From positions 29,748 through 38,905 of the forward strand of contig DCTP01000126.1 in the NCBI GenBank assembly GCA_002329625.1: DNA of 9,158 nucleotides, in the 5' to 3' direction. Of this stretch, positions 5,588 through 9,158 are shown one piece after another (the stretch's first letter is position 1; each line of letters starts with the position of its first letter). Position numbers and translations under genes: made by a program. Below the pieces are notes generated by a model that was not told the DNA's origin, did no database searches, and was given only the letters and a program-made list of their open reading frames with translations. Source of the stretch: Leptolinea sp. UBA1437 (GTDB lineage Bacteria; Chloroflexota; Anaerolineae; Anaerolineales; Anaerolineaceae).

Positions 5588-7156
5588 TCAGATCATCGGT
5601 TTTTCCCAAATTTCCGGCGGTTCCAATCCCATTAATTTCACCAATGTTCCGGTAACGTTGGCCAAACCATAGCTGCCCTCTTTGATTTTCCACTCACGGG
5701 TTTTGTCGTAAATCATAAAAGGTACCGGATTGAGTGAATGGGAAGTCTTCGGTTGTAATTCTCCGGACTTTGTCTTCTCGAGCATATCATCCGCATTTCC
5801 GTGATCAGCCGTAACAACCAAGGTAAAATCATGTGATTCCATCAGTTTAACGATCCGCGCCAGTTCCAAATCAACCGCTTCGACGGCGATAACTGTTGCA
5901 TCAAAGTTCCCGGTGTGTCCGACCATATCTCCGTTCGGATAATTGCAGCGAATAAAATCATATTTTCCGGAGGTGATCGCGCTCAGCATCTTGTCGGTTA
6001 TTTCAGCCGATTTCATCCAAGGTCGTTCGTCAAAGGACACCATATCCGAGGGAATTTCTTCGAAAGTTTCCAATTCTTCACTTAATTTGCCGCTCCGGTT
6101 TCCGTTCCAAAAGTAGGTGACGTGCCCAAATTTTTGGGTTTCGGAAATGGCATATTGGCTGAAATGATGGCTAACGAGCAATTCCGTAAGCGTATGTTGA
6201 ATGTTCGGCGGGTTCACCAAGAAATTCTTCGGGAGCTTCAGGTCGCCGTCATATTGCAGCATACCCGCATAAAGAACTTTCGGATAACGGACACGGTCAA
6301 ATTTATTAAAGTCCGGGTAATCAAAAGCCATACTGATTTCAATCGCACGATCTCCGCGGAAATTGAAGAAAATAACACTGTCATTATCTTCAATAGTTCC
6401 GATCGGTTTGCCATTTTCGGCAATAACAAAAGCCGGCAGATCTTGATCGATAACCTCTAATTCTTTTCGATAGGTCTCAATTGCTTCTGCGGCGTTGGCG
6501 AATTGTCTGCCGATGCCCAGTACGTGCGTATCCCAACCGATCTTGACCATATTCCAGTCCGCCTGGTAGCGGTCCATGGTTACTTTCATTCGTCCGCCGC
6601 CGGATGCGATTCTGGCGTCAAACGAATTGTCGTTGAGCGTTTTCAAAAAAGATTCCAAATCATTGACATATTGCAGTGCCGACGTGGAGGGAACATCTCG
6701 GCCATCCAATAAAATATGAATTCGCACGCGAGATACTTTTTGATTTTTTGCTTCTCGAATCATCGCTTTCAGATGATTGATATTGGAATGGACATTTCCG
6801 TCGGAAAGAAGCCCGATAAAATGGAGTGTCGAGTGATTTTCTACACAATTTCCGATCAGTTTATTCCAGGTTTCGGAATGAAAAATGGATCCGTTCTCAA
6901 TGCTCTCATTGACGAGTTTGGCTCCCTGCGAGTAAATTTGACCGCAGCCGAGTGCGTTATGACCCACTTCGCTGTTCCCCATATCTTCATCCGACGGAAG
7001 CCCCACCGCTGTGCCGTGAGCTTTGATTTGAGTATAAGGACAATGGCTGCGCAGCCAATCCAATGTGGGGGTATTTGCTTTTTTTACGGCGTCACCTATA
7101 TCACCTTTTCCGATACCGACGCCATCCATAATGACTAAAACAACTGGTTTTTCCAT
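5588..7156 (-). CDS. gpmI: 2,3-bisphosphoglycerate-independent phosphoglycerate mutase
   Basis: Cytoplasmic glycolytic enzyme interconverting 3- and 2-phosphoglycerate through a phosphoserine intermediate with two divalent metals. The 522 residues have the alkaline-phosphatase-fold metal sites at both ends. N-terminal part: Asp11 in VIMDGVGIG and nucleophile Ser62 in MGNSEVGH. Phosphotransferase-lid region: His123 in LSDGNVHS, DGRDVP (151-156), GGGRMKVTMDRY (186-197) and FNFRGDRAIE (264-273). C-terminal metal site: D410 and H414 in GDMVGHTG, D451 and H452 in ADHGNAD, and H473 in TSHSLNPVPF. All expected catalytic residues are present, so it should be active. It is slightly longer than the roughly 510-residue E. 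coli form, partly through extra residues before H473. GGAG lies four bases before the ATG. It follows the LCP gene by 64 bases with a hairpin between and ends at a strong terminator. Confidence 0.97.
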   Translation of the reverse strand: MEKPVVLVIMDGVGIGKGDIGDAVKKANTPTLDWLRSHCPYTQIKAHGTAVGLPSDEDMGNSEVGHNALGCGQIYSQGAKLVNESIENGSIFHSETWNKLIGNCVENHSTLHFIGLLSDGNVHSNINHLKAMIREAKNQKVSRVRIHILLDGRDVPSTSALQYVNDLESFLKTLNDNSFDARIASGGGRMKVTMDRYQADWNMVKIGWDTHVLGIGRQFANAAEAIETYRKELEVIDQDLPAFVIAENGKPIGTIEDNDSVIFFNFRGDRAIEISMAFDYPDFNKFDRVRYPKVLYAGMLQYDGDLKLPKNFLVNPPNIQHTLTELLVSHHFSQYAISETQKFGHVTYFWNGNRSGKLSEELETFEEIPSDMVSFDERPWMKSAEITDKMLSAITSGKYDFIRCNYPNGDMVGHTGNFDATVIAVEAVDLELARIVKLMESHDFTLVVTADHGNADDMLEKTKSGELQPKTSHSLNPVPFMIYDKTREWKIKEGSYGLANVTGTLVKLMGLEPPEIWEKPMI

Positions 7157-7180
7157 ATTGCTCCGATTATTGATGAATTA

Positions 7181-7212
7181 CAACTCCGGATGTTACATGA
7201 AATCCGGAGTTG
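7181..7212 (-). other. Perfect 11-bp hairpin between lcp stop and gpmI start
   Basis: CAACTCCGGAT (7181-7191) is the exact reverse complement of ATCCGGAGTTG (7202-7212), with a ten-base loop. It starts 8 bases after the lcp TAA and ends about 15 bases before the gpmI ribosome site. No T run follows on the minus strand, so full termination is unlikely; an mRNA stability or processing element is more plausible. It resembles the hairpin placed right after the binding-protein stop (3559-3585). Confidence 0.55.
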
Positions 7213-7220
7213 CGTTATTG

Positions 7221-8762
7221 TTACATGGGGTTGCTGTTTGCCCAAGCGTCCGTAATGGTCAGAACCAAATCCGAGGCTGCATCCGGTTGATAATCCATTG
7301 TGATCGCAGCAGTCGGGATGGCCATCAGATCTGCCAGGAATTTCGCCGTAAACGGTTTCCCTTTATTAATTACCAGCGAATTTGTATAAGAATTCGCCGC
7401 TTGTCCGATTGAATCGATTGTGATTCCGAATTGTTGCAGATAAGCAACGGTCTTGTCCATAATATCGGGATTTGTCGAGCCGTTCAATAGGCTAATATGA
7501 GCGCCTTCCGCAGCGATCAAAGTCGCCTGATCATCAGCAATGGTAGCCGGAGATGCCGCAAGACTGGTACTGAAAATAACATCCCTCGCTTCTCGGATTT
7601 TATCCGGAATCGGAATCAAAATATCCTGAGTGCCATCATAGGTTTTCCCATACTCTACCTGATACGGAGGGGCGATGATGCTCCGAACGATTTGTTCCGG
7701 TCTGATATCCACAACCGTCCATGCCAGTTTGATAATATCGTCGAAAGTCAGATTGGTTTTGACCGCTTGGGACAAGGTGTTATAAAGCTTGTCGGAATGG
7801 AGCAAAAGTTGAGGCAGCTGCCAAACCATCTGTTCATATAAAGCGTAAATAACATCCTGCTGGCGCTGGGCTCGCTCAAAATCGCCGCCTTCGGTATATC
7901 GTTGCCGGGCATATGCTAATGCGGTTGCTCCGTCCAAATCTTGCACACCGGGGTAGAGTGTGACGGTGTTTCCTGGACCGATCGGGTCGACTGTGATCTG
8001 ATTCTTGACATTAATCGCTAATTTATCAATGGAATCAATAAAATTGACGAATCCCTCAAAAGAGAGCACAGCGTAATACTGAATATCGATTCCGAGGAAT
8101 AATTCGACTGTTTCGATAGCGAGTTGAGGACCGCCTCCCGGCAGGTTTTCGGCTTCGCCCAGATAGTAAGCGGTGTTAATTCGCCCATACCCGTGATTGG
8201 GAATTGCCACCCATAAATCCCGCGGCAAAGAGAGCATGCCGGCCATTTTTGTGACGGGATCATAGGTCAAGAGCATCATGGAATCCGTTCGTGCGTATTT
8301 TTCCTGTGCCTCCCAATCCCGATAATCCAATCCCATCGCAAGGCAGGTGATTCGTGAAACCCCATCCCAGGGCTGACCTTTTACCTGAGTAATATCACTC
8401 ATCGAGACAGCTTCTTCGGTCGCATCCGGATTGCTTTCGGTCTCGACAACAACCTTGCCGTTATCACTAATTACAGGTGCGCCTGGCAAGCTGATCACGG
8501 TCATCGCTTTTACGTATTGATTCACCTTGGTGAAGAGAAAAATCCCGATAGCCAAACCGACGAGTGCAAAAACGCCCAAAATGAACCATTTTTTATTGTT
8601 TTTCTTCTTCTTGGGTTGCGGTTGGGGAGGTATTGCCCCATGAGGTTGTTGTGGATTAAAATTGGGCGGAAATTGCCCCGGAATGCCGTAATTTTGCGGC
8701 GGTCGATTATTCGGATATTCTTTATTCGAATCCTGATTTTGTGGATAATTTGTTTGTGCCAT
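7221..8762 (-). CDS. LytR-CpsA-Psr (LCP) family cell-wall protein with LytR_C domain
   Basis: Membrane-anchored enzyme whose family transfers undecaprenyl-linked glycopolymers onto peptidoglycan. It has 513 residues from the ATG at 8762. Layout: a cytoplasmic tail (1-50) rich in Pro, Gln and Asn; a basic cluster KKKKNNKK (51-58); one membrane helix (about 59-78); an extracellular spacer rich in acidic and small residues; the LCP domain (about 129-310); a linker; and a LytR_C domain (about 415-510, beginning GAHISLLNGS). LCP active-site positions are present: R158 and D160 in ARTDSM, R181 and D182 in SLPRD, R286 and R288 in ARQR, and D294, R297 and R300 in DFERAQRQQ. A TTG nine bases upstream could also start the frame, but ATG is preferred; neither has a strong ribosome site. 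It lies 19 bases after the Trm112-type gene. Family is firm; the exact polymer is unknown. Confidence 0.93.
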   Translation of the reverse strand: MAQTNYPQNQDSNKEYPNNRPPQNYGIPGQFPPNFNPQQPHGAIPPQPQPKKKKNNKKWFILGVFALVGLAIGIFLFTKVNQYVKAMTVISLPGAPVISDNGKVVVETESNPDATEEAVSMSDITQVKGQPWDGVSRITCLAMGLDYRDWEAQEKYARTDSMMLLTYDPVTKMAGMLSLPRDLWVAIPNHGYGRINTAYYLGEAENLPGGGPQLAIETVELFLGIDIQYYAVLSFEGFVNFIDSIDKLAINVKNQITVDPIGPGNTVTLYPGVQDLDGATALAYARQRYTEGGDFERAQRQQDVIYALYEQMVWQLPQLLLHSDKLYNTLSQAVKTNLTFDDIIKLAWTVVDIRPEQIVRSIIAPPYQVEYGKTYDGTQDILIPIPDKIREARDVIFSTSLAASPATIADDQATLIAAEGAHISLLNGSTNPDIMDKTVAYLQQFGITIDSIGQAANSYTNSLVINKGKPFTAKFLADLMAIPTAAITMDYQPDAASDLVLTITDAWANSNPM

Positions 8763-8781
8763 AAAACTCAACTTCTTTTTC

Positions 8782-8997
8782 TTAAATTTCTGGTGGGATT
8801 TGAAGGTTTTCCGGCTCGGTGTGGATCCATTTGGAACCTTCTTCGATTAACATTACCGGAATATCTTCCACGACGGGATATTTTCGCTGACAGTCTTCGC
8901 AGATTAACCAGGAATCTTTGTAATTGATCAGATTTCCTTTATTCTCTTTTACACAGACAGGACAGCGCAGAATGTCTAATAATTCTTTCTTGAGCAT
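8782..8997 (-). CDS. Trm112-family small zinc-ribbon protein
   Basis: A 71-residue protein starting MLKKELLDILRCPVC. Two cysteine pairs, C12/C15 (CPVC) and C33/C36 (CEDC), make a zinc-ribbon knuckle, followed by the typical RKYPVVEDIPVML (38-50). This is the Trm112/YcaR (UPF0434) family. In eukaryotes and archaea Trm112 activates methyltransferases; the role of bacterial members is mostly unproven, so no specific function is assigned. The start at 8997 is chosen because GGAGG sits seven bases upstream; the in-frame ATG at 9012 would place that site inside the coding sequence with no good site of its own. It is the first gene of the unit that continues with lcp and gpmI. The C-terminal 20 residues are acidic and Pro-containing and look unstructured. 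Confidence 0.88.
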   Translation of the reverse strand: MLKKELLDILRCPVCVKENKGNLINYKDSWLICEDCQRKYPVVEDIPVMLIEEGSKWIHTEPENLQIPPEI

Positions 8998-9004
8998 TCT
9001 TTTT

Positions 9005-9009
9005 CCTCC
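9005..9009 (-). promoter_or_regulatory. Ribosome binding site GGAGG for the Trm112-type gene
   Basis: The minus strand reads GGAGG, seven bases, then ATG at 8997. This spacing fixes the start at 8997 rather than at the upstream ATG (9012). Confidence 0.75.
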
Positions 9010-9033
9010 CATAATCTCACTTTTTATATTTCG

Positions 9034-9042
9034 ATTTTACCA
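9034..9042 (-). promoter_or_regulatory. Predicted extended -10 promoter for trm112-lcp-gpmI
   Basis: The minus strand carries TGG-TAAAAT, an extended -10 element (TGn plus a 5-of-6 match to TATAAT). No good -35 lies 17 bases upstream (TCATCC), which is tolerable with an extended -10. Transcription would begin near 9027 and give a leader of about 30 bases with the GGAGG site. Confidence 0.42.
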
Positions 9043-9063
9043 TATCGATGGGATAAGGATGAT

Positions 9064-9078
9064 CAATTATGTTAATTG
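9064..9078. promoter_or_regulatory. Dyad CAATTA-TGT-TAATTG, possible operator
   Basis: A perfect six-base inverted repeat with a three-base spacer is centred about 35 bases upstream of the centre of the predicted -10 box. It resembles the AATTA/TAATT dyad at 5302-5317 in both sequence and placement. Its role is unproven. Confidence 0.3.
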
Positions 9079-9137
9079 GGACAAATTCATAAGGAAGATA
9101 GCTTAGGCATTCGATCGGACGGAAAAAGGGGTGTAAC

Positions 9138-9156
9138 TGAGAGGGCTTCCCTCTCA
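9138..9156. other. 8-bp hairpin at the right edge, possible terminator of an upstream gene
   Basis: TGAGAGGG (9138-9145) pairs perfectly with CCCTCTCA (9149-9156) across a three-base loop. On the minus strand a six-T run follows only after 12 further bases, so it is an imperfect terminator. The plus-strand continuation is cut by the window end. It may mark the end of a gene lying to the right. Confidence 0.35.
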
Positions 9157-9158
9157 AC

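Noticed and set aside
5438..5635. 65-residue open frame on the plus strand across the gpmI terminator
   Set aside because: It runs through the terminator hairpin and into antisense gpmI, and its composition is dominated by AT-rich intergenic sequence.
8763..8771. TTG codon as the lcp start, adding three residues
   Set aside because: The ATG at 8762 is the usual codon, and the sequence before the TTG gives no clearly better Shine-Dalgarno. Not fully excluded.
8998..9012. Upstream ATG as the start of the Trm112-type protein
   Set aside because: It would place the GGAGG ribosome site inside the coding region and add MGGKR, which is simply the translated Shine-Dalgarno.

Overview
The window is 9158 bases with every supported gene on the minus strand, so transcription runs from high to low coordinates. 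Base composition is moderate (by eye mid-40s % GC) with AT-rich gaps between transcription units. The gene set is an extracytoplasmic peptide-type ABC importer with separate B, C, D and F genes, a LytR-CpsA-Psr (LCP) protein with a LytR_C domain, a cofactor-independent phosphoglycerate mutase and a small Trm112-type zinc ribbon. This suggests a bacterium with an LCP-processed cell wall. My best guess is an anaerobic Chloroflexota (Anaerolineae-like) lineage, with a Firmicutes lineage as the alternative. This is an inference from gene content and has no marker gene behind it.

Unit 1 (about 9042 down to 5512): a short leader with an extended -10 box, then the Trm112-type protein (8997-8782), the LCP protein (8762-7221) and gpmI (7156-5588), closed by a strong bidirectional Rho-independent terminator at 5512-5547. 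A 19-base gap separates the first two genes. A 64-base gap carrying a perfect hairpin separates lcp from gpmI.

Unit 2 (about 5299 down to the left edge): an AT-rich regulatory region with a TATAAT box, small dyads and a leader hairpin, then a family-5 solute-binding protein resembling GsiB/DppA (5145-3595). A 244-base gap follows with two hairpins, one of them an unusual nested 89-base structure, and then dppB, dppC, dppD and a dppF cut off by the window edge. The permease and ATPase genes are packed with 12- and 10-base gaps and an ATGA overlap, so they are almost certainly co-transcribed and translationally coupled. The binding protein delivers a peptide-like ligand to the DppB/DppC channel, which the DppD/DppF ATPase pair powers. 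The intergenic hairpins probably let the binding protein be made in excess over the membrane parts.

No mobile element, CRISPR array, tRNA, rRNA or phage gene is visible, and I found no clearly undescribed system. The features most worth a second look are regulatory: the nested hairpin between the binding protein and dppB, the hairpin in the binding-protein leader, and a similar AATTA/TAATT dyad placed at nearly the same distance upstream of both predicted promoters.
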